From positions 1 to 20,045 of the forward strand of contig CAJTRW010000031.1 of the NCBI GenBank assembly GCA_910578765.1: a stretch of DNA of 20,045 bases, read 5' to 3'. Below the pieces are notes generated by a model that was not told the origin of the DNA, made no database searches, and saw nothing but the letters and a program-made list of their open reading frames with translations. Numbering within the stretch: the first letter of the stretch is position 1; the number at the start of each line of letters is the position of its first letter. The translations under genes and the position numbers were made by a program. Below, piece after piece: positions 6,281 to 12,805 of the stretch. Origin of the DNA: an uncultured Christensenella sp. Its GTDB lineage: Bacteria > Bacillota > Clostridia > Christensenellales > Borkfalkiaceae.

Positions 6281-7635
6281 TTAAACGTTTTTCCGTATTT
6301 ATTTACTGGGCAATAATGATAGCCCTTATAGCTTTGTTTTTTACTAACGATTACGGCATAGTCGATATTCATAAAAGCGCCATTATCGTCGCGGTCGGCA
6401 TAGACCCTGCGGGGGAAGAAGTTCAGGTCACAGCGCAGCTTGCGCTTCCGCAACCGTCGCAGTCGGGGGAAAACGTCCAGTACAAAGAGGTTCAGGGCAG
6501 CGGGCTTACGGTTGCGGACGCTTTGAACGAAATAAATTCCAAGACGGGTTTTTATCCCAGACTGCAATTTTGCAAGCTAATACTCTTGGGCGAGGGCTGT
6601 CAACAGCACGAGCTTTTCCGCATCCTCGGCTGTTTTTACCGCAGAAACTATTCCGAGCTGACCGCGCTTGTGGCTATGTGCGAGGGTAAGGCGCAGGATA
6701 TGCTGGCAATGCCTGCAACGGTAAACCCCGAAACCTACACCGCGGTGCAGCGCGTGCTGTCCGAAGAACTGGCGAAATCCGCTAACGTCGCTTCGGTAAA
6801 TCTTAAAGACATTGCGGTGTCTAATTATTCCGAAAGCGAAGCGTGCTGTATGCCGTATATTCAGGCTTCCAAACCGGGCACGTCGCAAAGCGGCGGTAAC
6901 GGCGACAACGTCGGCGGAGAAAGCGCCGGAGGCGGCTCGCAAAGCGGCGGACAGAGCGGTGGACAGAGCGGCGGACAGAGCGGCGGACAGAGCGGCGGAC
7001 AAGGCGGCGGACAAAGCGGCGGACAGAGCGGCGGACAAGGCGGCGGACAAAGCGGCGGACAGAGCAGTGGACAAAGCAGTGGACAAAGCGGCGGGTCGGC
7101 GAGCGGACAGAGCGGCGGCGAGGGGCAGCCGGTGGATTTTACTTCGCGTAAAACGGCAGTGTTCACGCGCGGCAAATTTGCCGGACTTTTGGACGAACAG
7201 CAATCTTTCGCTTACAATATTTTAAAAAACAATATACGCCTTGCAGTGCTTCCGTGCGACTCGGAAGGTATTCATTACACCGTGGGGCTTAAAAATACTA
7301 CGGGCGGCGTCAAGCTGAAAGTAAAAAACGGCGTGCCGGAACTTACATTAAAGTTTAAAGCCAACGCGCAGATTCAGGGCGTAAAAAATGTTATGCGGCC
7401 GGAGGAAGTAATGTACGACGACGTTATACAGAAAAACGTCTTGCGCGGCGCCGAAAAAGCGGTGGAGGAACGGTTCGGCTCTCTGATAAAAATGTGCGTG
7501 GAAAAAGATTGCGACATTTTGGGGGCAAAGGAGCTTCTCCACAAGTACAATCATAAATACTGGAATACGTTCCGCGGCGATTTGCTTACCCGCATGAAGG
7601 TAAATTACGACGTTGAAATAATCAGCCATAACTGA
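6277..7635 (+). CDS. GerC-family germination protein, no lipobox, with SGGQ insert
   Basis: The 452-aa product is the third subunit of the Ger receptor. AGGAGG at 6263-6268 and a 4-bp overlap with the GerB gene select ATG 6277 over an in-frame ATG at 6202. GerC proteins are normally lipoproteins with a GCW lipobox shortly before an AxxxAxGxD motif. Here the N-terminal helix (res. 5-22) is followed by FTNDYGIVDIHKSAIIVAVGID, with D25 and Y26 where Cys and Trp are expected, so it is probably anchored by an uncleaved helix. Family segments include RLQFCKLILLGEG, FYRRNYSELTALVAMCEG and TSRKTAVFTRGKFAGLL, and the C-terminal domain is complete. Residues about 203-284 are a Ser/Gly/Gln low-complexity insert placed in the usual variable linker, which accounts for the excess over the family's usual length of about 370-400 aa. 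Confidence 0.88.
   Translation: MIKRFSVFIYWAIMIALIALFFTNDYGIVDIHKSAIIVAVGIDPAGEEVQVTAQLALPQPSQSGENVQYKEVQGSGLTVADALNEINSKTGFYPRLQFCKLILLGEGCQQHELFRILGCFYRRNYSELTALVAMCEGKAQDMLAMPATVNPETYTAVQRVLSEELAKSANVASVNLKDIAVSNYSESEACCMPYIQASKPGTSQSGGNGDNVGGESAGGGSQSGGQSGGQSGGQSGGQSGGQGGGQSGGQSGGQGGGQSGGQSSGQSSGQSGGSASGQSGGEGQPVDFTSRKTAVFTRGKFAGLLDEQQSFAYNILKNNIRLAVLPCDSEGIHYTVGLKNTTGGVKLKVKNGVPELTLKFKANAQIQGVKNVMRPEEVMYDDVIQKNVLRGAEKAVEERFGSLIKMCVEKDCDILGAKELLHKYNHKYWNTFRGDLLTRMKVNYDVEIISHN
6938..7119 (+). repeat. 12-bp coding repeat (SGGQ tetrapeptides)
   Basis: About fifteen tandem tetrapeptide codon blocks based on AGCGGCGGACAG: eight SGGQ, two GGGQ, two SSGQ, then SGGS, ASGQ and SGGE. All differences are point changes and the frame is kept. 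Several neighbouring units are identical at DNA level, so the copy number may vary between strains. Confidence 0.9.
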
Positions 7636-7639
7636 CATT

Positions 7640-7665
7640 AAAACTTCCGCCCGTGCGGAAGTTTT
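7640..7665 (+). terminator. Terminator of the ger operon
   Basis: AAAACTTCCGC (7640-7650) pairs perfectly with GCGGAAGTTTT (7655-7665) around the loop CCGT, 5 bp after the GerC stop. The stem ends in four T. Confidence 0.75.
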
Positions 7666-7713
7666 GTCGTCGGAACTTATTTGCGCGTGATAAGCGTATA
7701 AAGTTATTAACGT

Positions 7714-7742
7714 TTGCCTTTTTTTGTTAAAGGTGTTAAACT
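7714..7742 (+). promoter_or_regulatory. Possible promoter of trmB
   Basis: TTGCCT (7714-7719), a 17-bp spacer, then TAAACT (7737-7742). Both boxes are imperfect. The ATG at 7749 follows the -10 by six bases, so the message would be nearly or fully leaderless. Confidence 0.4.
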
Positions 7743-7748
7743 TTAATT

Positions 7749-8417
7749 ATGAGAATGAGAAAGAAAAACAACCTTGAACAGCGTCTTGCGGGTTGCGGCG
7801 ATATCGTCACCGTAGCCGACCTTTCGGACAAAAACATGCTTACGGCGGCGCGCGAGAAGGAATATCTCGATTTGGATAAAATTTTTCCGTGCGCAAATCC
7901 CGTCCGTATCGAAATAGGCTGCGGCAAAGGAAAATTCGTCTGCGAGACAGCCGCCGCCGAACGCGGCGTCAATTTTATCGCGGTGGAAAAAATTTCCAAC
8001 GTGATTATAGACGCGTGCGAGCGGGCTAAAAGTCTTGATTTGAAAAACGTGTACTTTTTAAACTGCGCGGCGGAGGTGCTTCCGAAATATATAAGGCCGC
8101 GCACGGCGGAAGTAATTTATCTCAACTTTTCCAACCCGCTGCCCAAAGAGGGTTACAAGAAACAACGGCTGACGCATCCGCGTTTTCTGGAAATTTACCG
8201 CGGACTTTTAAAGTCCGGCGGAAGGATAATTCAAAAAACGGACGACGCTGCGTTTTACGCGTTTTCGCTTGAAAGCTATGCTGCGGCGGGTTTTAAAATA
8301 ACCGAAGTGTGCGAGGATTTGGCGGCGCACCCCGTCGCGGGCGACGCCGAAACGGAACACGAAAGCCTTTTCAAAAGCATGGGTAAGAAGATTTTCAGAA
8401 TTGTGGCGGAGGTCTGA
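7749..8417 (+). CDS. trmB: tRNA (guanine-N7)-methyltransferase
   Basis: The 222-aa protein is TrmB, which methylates G46 of tRNAs with S-adenosylmethionine. The SAM-binding motif is IEIGCGKGKFV (res. 54-64), followed by FIAVEKISN. The substrate motif is YLNFSNPLPKEGYKKQRLTHPRF (from res. 124) and the C-terminal motif is ETEHESLFKSMG (res. 201-212). The substrate motif is unusual: most TrmBs read SDPWPK-x-RH-x-KRRL, and here Asp is Asn, Trp is Leu, and the Arg-His pair is Gly-Tyr. The overall length is normal. Start ATG 7749 has no clear ribosome binding site (AGGTG lies 13 bases away); an ATG two codons on is an alternative. The next gene begins right after the stop codon. Confidence 0.85.
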   Translation: MRMRKKNNLEQRLAGCGDIVTVADLSDKNMLTAAREKEYLDLDKIFPCANPVRIEIGCGKGKFVCETAAAERGVNFIAVEKISNVIIDACERAKSLDLKNVYFLNCAAEVLPKYIRPRTAEVIYLNFSNPLPKEGYKKQRLTHPRFLEIYRGLLKSGGRIIQKTDDAAFYAFSLESYAAAGFKITEVCEDLAAHPVAGDAETEHESLFKSMGKKIFRIVAEV

Positions 8418-9203
8418 TTGGTTTATTTTTATATCTGCGCTGGCGTCGCTGTCGGCGTAGGGTTGATTGTACTTTTCGTATGGTTCAATAACAGCTGTCT
8501 TAAAATTACGCGTTACAGTCTTAAAATAGACGGCGCGGATAGGACGAGGATTGTTCACCTGTCGGATTTGCACGGTAAAAATTTCGGACGCGGCAACCGC
8601 AAACTTATTGGCAAAATCGCGCGGTTAAAGCCGGATTTTATTGCGTTTACGGGCGATATAGTTCACCGCTATACTCCGAAAAACAGCGAAACCGCGGAAA
8701 AAACGGTTGCCGCGCTTACGCAGATAGCGCCCGTATATTTTGTTGCGGGCAACCACGAAATGCGCAACAAGGGTTACAGGTTTTTGCGCCGTCAGCTTAT
8801 GGAAGCGGGCGCGCGCGTTCTGGACGACGAGGCGGCGCAGCAAGGAGGACTTACGGTTGTCGGGCTTAACGGAGCTTCATTGAGGAACGAAAAAATTTTT
8901 GCTGTAACGCCGCAAAAGTCACCAAAAATACTGCTTGCGCACGAGCCGCAGTTTTTCGGAAAATATTCGTCCGCCGGTTACGACCTTATTCTGTGCGGTC
9001 ACGCGCACGGCGGACAGTGGCGCATACCATTTACTGGCATAGGGCTGTTCGCCCCGGGGCAGGGAAAATTCCCTAAATACACGTCGGGAACGCACGTTTC
9101 GGGCAAAAGCGTCATGATAGTTTCGCGCGGGCTGGGCAATTCGGAGTTTCCTCTGCGTCTTTTTAACCGTCCCGAAATAGTCGTTGCGGACATAAACGCA
9201 TAA
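8418..9203 (+). CDS. Membrane-anchored metallophosphoesterase (YaeI/YkuE-like)
   Basis: The 261-aa product has one N-terminal membrane helix (res. about 4-23) and then a full calcineurin-like phosphoesterase domain. The metal-binding motifs are in order: SDLHG (49-53), TGDIVH (78-83), GNHE (111-114), AHEP (174-177) and GHAHGGQ (194-200). Together these bind two metal ions and hydrolyse a phosphoester; the substrate is unknown for this subgroup, some members of which act on envelope lipids. The start is TTG at 8418, directly after the trmB TGA, with GGAGG at 8408-8412 at good spacing. This makes a two-gene operon with trmB. No terminator hairpin was seen after it. Confidence 0.85.
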   Translation: MVYFYICAGVAVGVGLIVLFVWFNNSCLKITRYSLKIDGADRTRIVHLSDLHGKNFGRGNRKLIGKIARLKPDFIAFTGDIVHRYTPKNSETAEKTVAALTQIAPVYFVAGNHEMRNKGYRFLRRQLMEAGARVLDDEAAQQGGLTVVGLNGASLRNEKIFAVTPQKSPKILLAHEPQFFGKYSSAGYDLILCGHAHGGQWRIPFTGIGLFAPGQGKFPKYTSGTHVSGKSVMIVSRGLGNSEFPLRLFNRPEIVVADINA

Positions 9204-9268
9204 TTTGCCGTAAAATTTATAAATATTCATATATACCAGTACGGAAACGGATTATTATTCAATTCTAC

Positions 9269-9298
9269 TTGACATAAACCGCAAAAATGTATTAAAAT
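9269..9298 (+). promoter_or_regulatory. Promoter of the lipoprotein gene
   Basis: TTGACA at 9269-9274, 18-bp spacer, TAAAAT at 9293-9298. Transcription would start near 9305, leaving a leader of about 38 nt with AAGGAGA at 9331-9337. Confidence 0.6.
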
Positions 9299-9342
9299 TG
9301 CTATATAGATTTTAAGCGTTTTTGCTTGGGAAGGAGATATTA

Positions 9343-10938
9343 ATGAAAAAATCTTTTATGACAAGCCTTACGGCGTTAGCGTGCGCGGCGGTGTGCGCGC
9401 TCGGCTTTACGGCTTGTAAAGACAAGGACGATAAAAACAATAAAGAGGTCGGGACGGGTGATATAACCAAACCAGCCGCGCTCGTTCTCGATACGGAAAC
9501 GGACTATTCCGTCGGTGCGGACGTTTATTATTACAGTCTGAACGTTGAAACGGAAGGGTATTACCGTATGGTTTTCACGGGTGACGGCGCCGATACCGTT
9601 TCGATTGCATACGGCAAGCTCAACTCCGCGGGCAACGGACTCGACGGCAAAAAATCGACCATAGTTATAAGCGGCAGGGCTACCGTCCAGCTTGTTACGG
9701 GCGTAAACTATATAGGTTTTTCCTCGGATTCGGACAATAAAATCTCCGGCAAGTTTACCGTATCGTTAGTGGACAACAAACCCGTCAAAGGACCCGATAT
9801 TTCCGTGGGTATTCCGTTGGAGCTGAACGTTCCCGCGGGAGGCAACGGCATAGAGTGCAAGCTTAACGGCGAGGCCGGCAAAAAGTATACGATTACCGCA
9901 ACCGTAAACAACGTTACTGTTAATAGCGTACATCTGTTTGTAGAGGCGGGCGTACAGGGTTACGGCAAAATAGAAAAATTCGAATTTCTCGCAGGCGAAA
10001 CTCTTACTGTAAAGAATATGGGAACGCAGGATTTAAACGGCGTTACCGTCACTTTTTCCGAAGCGTTACCCGAACAGTACGATTTCGATACAATTACTTT
10101 GGGTAGCGAGGTAACAGGGACGGAGCTTATTGACGGCTTCTATTACACCTATAAAATAGAGCTTGAACAGGGCTTTTACGCGGTCGGCGGAGAGATAAGC
10201 TTAGACGATATTGCAATAGGCGGCGATATAAACGGAAACGAAGTCGACCCCAACGGCGAGAATGCCGTCGCAATCGATAAGTTCGGCGCGTTCGAAGTGC
10301 GGACCGCCGGTACGTATTACGTCAGCGTATATTCCGATAAATCTTTCACCGTTTCCGAAAAACCCGTCGTAAAATTGTCGTTGACGGAATCCGTTACCGT
10401 CAATATAGAAGCGGGCGGCTATGTGGAAGTTCCCATTGAGGCTGCGGTTGGCGGGTATTACAAAATTAAAGCGACAATCGGTCAAAATCCTGCGGAGGTT
10501 TTGCTTGTTATCGGCCCCGCAGTGTCCGGTTACGGCGTTGTTGAGTTCGAATATACCGAAGGCACCGTTGTTGCCGTTATGAACTCGGGCAGCGCAGACC
10601 TGACGGACGTGGTACTTACGCTTGAAGAAGCCGAGCAGGGTGAAAGCTGGCGCGAGATAACTTTGGGTGAGACCGTTACGCCCGCCGCGCGCGAGCTGAT
10701 TTTTAAAATTCATCTCGAAGCGGGGACTTACGTTGTAGGCGGCGATATCGACCTTCATGATATTGTTATAGGTTCGGACCTGGTTACGGAGAATTTGGAA
10801 CCGGAAGTCGATTTTAACGGCGACGTTATTATCGAGTTTGAAAGCGGCGGCTCAAACGAATTTACAATCGCAACGTCGGGTACGTATTACGTAGGCATCT
10901 ATTCGTCGGAGTCATTCGTCATTTCGGTTAAAGCATAA
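9343..10938 (+). CDS. Secreted lipoprotein with a duplicated beta-rich domain
   Basis: The 531-aa product starts with a lipoprotein signal (MKK, hydrophobic core, then GFTAC with the lipid cysteine at residue 25) and an acidic/basic Asp-Lys-Asn linker. ATG 9343 is chosen over an in-frame ATG seven codons earlier because AAGGAGA stands six bases ahead. Residues about 45-145 look like a beta-sandwich of the pre-peptidase C-terminal kind (EGYYRMVFTGDGADTVSIAY). Two copies of a domain of about 185 residues follow, at roughly 155-340 and 345-531. They share VEAGVQGYG / IGPAVSGYG, ITLGSEVT / ITLGETVT, GFYAVGGEISLDDI / GTYVVGGDIDLHDI, and the ending GTYYVSVYS / GTYYVGIYS. No enzyme motif is visible. 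A surface binding role is possible, but I do not recognise the family. The gene stands alone between its promoter and terminator. Confidence 0.75.
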   Translation: MKKSFMTSLTALACAAVCALGFTACKDKDDKNNKEVGTGDITKPAALVLDTETDYSVGADVYYYSLNVETEGYYRMVFTGDGADTVSIAYGKLNSAGNGLDGKKSTIVISGRATVQLVTGVNYIGFSSDSDNKISGKFTVSLVDNKPVKGPDISVGIPLELNVPAGGNGIECKLNGEAGKKYTITATVNNVTVNSVHLFVEAGVQGYGKIEKFEFLAGETLTVKNMGTQDLNGVTVTFSEALPEQYDFDTITLGSEVTGTELIDGFYYTYKIELEQGFYAVGGEISLDDIAIGGDINGNEVDPNGENAVAIDKFGAFEVRTAGTYYVSVYSDKSFTVSEKPVVKLSLTESVTVNIEAGGYVEVPIEAAVGGYYKIKATIGQNPAEVLLVIGPAVSGYGVVEFEYTEGTVVAVMNSGSADLTDVVLTLEEAEQGESWREITLGETVTPAARELIFKIHLEAGTYVVGGDIDLHDIVIGSDLVTENLEPEVDFNGDVIIEFESGGSNEFTIATSGTYYVGIYSSESFVISVKA

Positions 10939-10953
10939 AAGCTTATAATAAAC

Positions 10954-10984
10954 AAAAAAACAGTCCGTGCAGGACTGTTTTTTT
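10954..10984. terminator. Bidirectional intrinsic terminator
   Basis: A 13-bp perfect stem (seven A plus CAGTCC at 10954-10966, GGACTG plus seven T at 10972-10984) with loop GTGCA. It ends the lipoprotein gene and, from the other side, could end the minus-strand carbamoyltransferase gene. Confidence 0.9.
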
Positions 10985-11018
10985 ATGTGCAAATATTTTG
11001 TGATATAATAATATATAA

Positions 11019-11048
11019 TTGTCATCCTGAGCGTAAGCGAAGGATCTT
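11019..11048 (+). repeat. Dispersed hairpin repeat, copy C
   Basis: TTGTC, then ATCCT (11024-11028), GA, GC, GTAA, GC, GA, AGGAT (11041-11045), CTT. The loop is a GNRA-like GTAA. It lies between the convergent terminator and the carbamoyltransferase stop, within that gene's likely 3' untranslated region. Confidence 0.75.
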
Positions 11049-11080
11049 TCGGACGCTGCCGCGATTGACGCATAAATAAA

Positions 11081-12019
11081 TTACTTTACAAGCAGGGCAA
11101 GTACGGCTTTTATTGTGTGAAGCTTATTTTCACCCTGCTCCAGCACAACGCTGTTTTTACCGTCGATTACGTCCTCCGTAACCTCCGTCCCGCGGGAAGC
11201 GGGCAGGGGGTGCATAAATATCGCGTTGTGCTTAGCATAGCTGAAAAGCGCGGCGTTTATGAGGTAGGGCTTCATTATTTCACGTTCGCCTTCGGACAGG
11301 GAGAAGTGGTATCCGTAGCTGTCCGTGTAGACGACGTCGGCGTCTTTAACCGCTTCGACCGGATTGTCGGTAACGAAAATATTCCCGTATTGCTCGGCGT
11401 GGCGCAAATGCTCGGGCTTCATTTCAAACTGCGGCGGGGTTGCCAGCGCCACTTCGAGTCCGCATTTTACTGCGGCCATGATAAGCGAAACCGCCGTGCT
11501 TCCGCCTTTGCCGACGTAGGCTATTTTAAGCCCTTCAAGCTTTTTCTTTTTTTCCCACAGGGTGAACATATCGCACAGCCCCTGCATGGGAACGTAATCT
11601 TCATTGGTGGAGTTTATTATCGAAATGGACGAGACAGAGCAGAATTCGTCTAAATCGCTCTGCTTTATTCCGCGCGTGACTATCGCGCCCACGCCGTAGC
11701 GCGAAACGACGTTTACTATGTCCTTTATGTTTTCGCCGGCACGCATGTCGTTTTCGATATAAGGCAGGTTAACGCACACGCCGCCAAGCTGTCCGACGCC
11801 TATTTCCAGCGCGGAGCGCGTCCTTATGGAGGAGTCGCCGAATAACAGCGCAACGGTAGTGCCCTGCAAAATGGCGGTGCTTTCGTGCGCGGCGAATTTC
11901 GCTTTCATGGCTTTTGTCGCGTAAAGAATTTCAAAAATTTCTTCCGTGGAAAAGTCCGCAAGCTTCGTCATGTGCTTTTTGTTTATCCCGTAAGAAGGGG
12001 TGTATCTGTTAATATCCAT
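11081..12019 (-). CDS. Carbamoyltransferase of the ornithine type, divergent active site
   Basis: The 312-aa protein has the length and both domains of the aspartate/ornithine carbamoyltransferase fold. The N-terminal carbamoyl-phosphate loop is FGDSSIRTR (res. 60-68). RAGENIKDIVNVVSRY and IVTRG follow, then YVPMQGLCD (res. 142-150), IAYVGKGG, and near the end MHPLPASRGTEVTEDV and GENKLHTIKA. Relative to ornithine carbamoyltransferase, STRTR is SIRTR, the conserved His of the HPxQ motif is Val143, HCLP is HPLP, and the SMG loop reads SYG. The enzyme may therefore use another amine substrate, or another carbamoyl donor geometry, or be inactive. Start ATG 12017-12019 has AAGGA ahead and its own promoter. 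No other arginine or polyamine gene is nearby, so argF is not assigned. Confidence 0.75.
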   Translation of the reverse strand: MDINRYTPSYGINKKHMTKLADFSTEEIFEILYATKAMKAKFAAHESTAILQGTTVALLFGDSSIRTRSALEIGVGQLGGVCVNLPYIENDMRAGENIKDIVNVVSRYGVGAIVTRGIKQSDLDEFCSVSSISIINSTNEDYVPMQGLCDMFTLWEKKKKLEGLKIAYVGKGGSTAVSLIMAAVKCGLEVALATPPQFEMKPEHLRHAEQYGNIFVTDNPVEAVKDADVVYTDSYGYHFSLSEGEREIMKPYLINAALFSYAKHNAIFMHPLPASRGTEVTEDVIDGKNSVVLEQGENKLHTIKAVLALLVK

Positions 12020-12044
12020 ATCTTTTCCTTATTCCGTTTAATAA

Positions 12045-12073
12045 ATTATACCCGAACGCGCCGCAAATTACAA
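12045..12073 (-). promoter_or_regulatory. Promoter of the carbamoyltransferase gene
   Basis: On the minus strand TTGTAA (plus 12068-12073), 17-bp spacer, TATAAT (plus 12045-12050). The start would lie near 12038, about 19 nt before the ATG, leaving room for the AAGGA ribosome site. Confidence 0.65.
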
Positions 12074-12077
12074 GCCG

Positions 12078-12656
12078 TTATCTGCGTGAAAATTCGCAAC
12101 CGCAGTAATTTTGGCGGTATAAACCGTATTGTTTCGAAAGCTCTATGCTTCTTTTGTATCCGTCTTGTTTTTTGAAGTCGGAATAAAGCCACTTTGCATT
12201 TCCGCGAGCCGCGCTTTCGCCTATCCCGTTAATAAGCCGCGCGTTTTTCAAGGGGCTCAACGTCAGCGTTGTGGCAAACAGGTCGTATCCGCCGCTGTCG
12301 GCAAGCTCCGCCGTCTTGTTCAGCCGCAGCTTAAAGCATTCCGCACAGCGTGCGCCGCCCTCTTTTTCGCTTTCGAGTCCCGCGGCGGCGGTATAAAAAT
12401 CCTCCGCCCCGTGCGCGCAGTCAAGCATTTCCGCCCAGCCCGTGGCGTTGATAAATTTTATAAGCTCGGCTTTCCTGCGGTCGTATTCCGCCCCGTCTAT
12501 GTTGGGGTTGTAAAAAAGAACGGTTATTTTAAAATAATCTTTCAGCCTTTCCAGACAGGAGGACGCGCACGGCGCGCAACAGCAGTGTAAAAGAAGCTTG
12601 GCTCCATGGAATTTTTCAGCCTGCTCCCGGAAAAGCGCGTTGAAATCAACGTTCAT
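12078..12656 (-). CDS. queH: Epoxyqueuosine reductase QueH
   Basis: The 192-aa protein is QueH (formerly DUF208), which reduces epoxyqueuosine to queuosine in tRNA, the last step of queuosine synthesis, in organisms that often lack the unrelated QueG. All family motifs are present: LLHCCCAPCASSC (res. 22-34), LFYNPNIDGAEYDRRK (47-62), GARCAECFKLRL (101-112), TTLTLSPLKN (129-138) and LYRQNYCGCEFS (179-190). The paired cysteines are the expected iron-sulfur and metal ligands. The length is slightly short but complete. Start ATG 12654-12656 lacks a Shine-Dalgarno and lies six bases after a likely -10, suggesting a leaderless message. The carbamoyltransferase gene follows 58 bp downstream with a promoter of its own. 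Confidence 0.93.
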   Translation of the reverse strand: MNVDFNALFREQAEKFHGAKLLLHCCCAPCASSCLERLKDYFKITVLFYNPNIDGAEYDRRKAELIKFINATGWAEMLDCAHGAEDFYTAAAGLESEKEGGARCAECFKLRLNKTAELADSGGYDLFATTLTLSPLKNARLINGIGESAARGNAKWLYSDFKKQDGYKRSIELSKQYGLYRQNYCGCEFSRR

Positions 12657-12662
12657 AAATAA

Positions 12663-12691
12663 ATTTTAACACTTTCCGCAACAAATTACAA
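12663..12691 (-). promoter_or_regulatory. Promoter of queH, placed for a leaderless start
   Basis: On the minus strand TTGTAA (plus 12686-12691), 17-bp spacer, TAAAAT (plus 12663-12668), then six bases to the ATG at 12656. Confidence 0.5.
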
Positions 12692-12729
12692 CAGAAAATA
12701 AATTTTTTTTATTTTCCGCCTTTTAAGGT

Positions 12730-12758
12730 TTGTTAAAAGCGTAATTCTGTGTTATTAT
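12730..12758 (+). promoter_or_regulatory. Promoter of the ABC ATPase gene
   Basis: TTGTTA at 12730-12735, 17-bp spacer, TATTAT at 12753-12758. Predicted start near 12765; the leader of about 40 nt contains a perfect 12-bp palindrome (CCCCCGCGGGGG, 12780-12791) directly before the GAGGAGAGG ribosome site. Confidence 0.6.
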
Positions 12759-12805
12759 ATAAAGGTAATAAAACTTACGCCCCCGCGGGGGAGGAGAGGT
12801 GCTAA

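Noticed and set aside
6577..7203. Long minus-strand open frame with Ala-Leu-Ser repeats
   Set aside because: It is the reverse reading of the SGGQ coding repeat in the GerC gene, which explains the repetition.
6812..7225. Plus-strand frame rich in Ala-Asp-Lys repeats
   Set aside because: Alternate frame of the same 12-bp repeat inside GerC; the GerC frame has family motifs on both sides.
11081..12019. Assigning argF outright
   Set aside because: Several ornithine-site and carbamoyl-phosphate-site residues differ and no arginine genes are nearby, so only the family is claimed.
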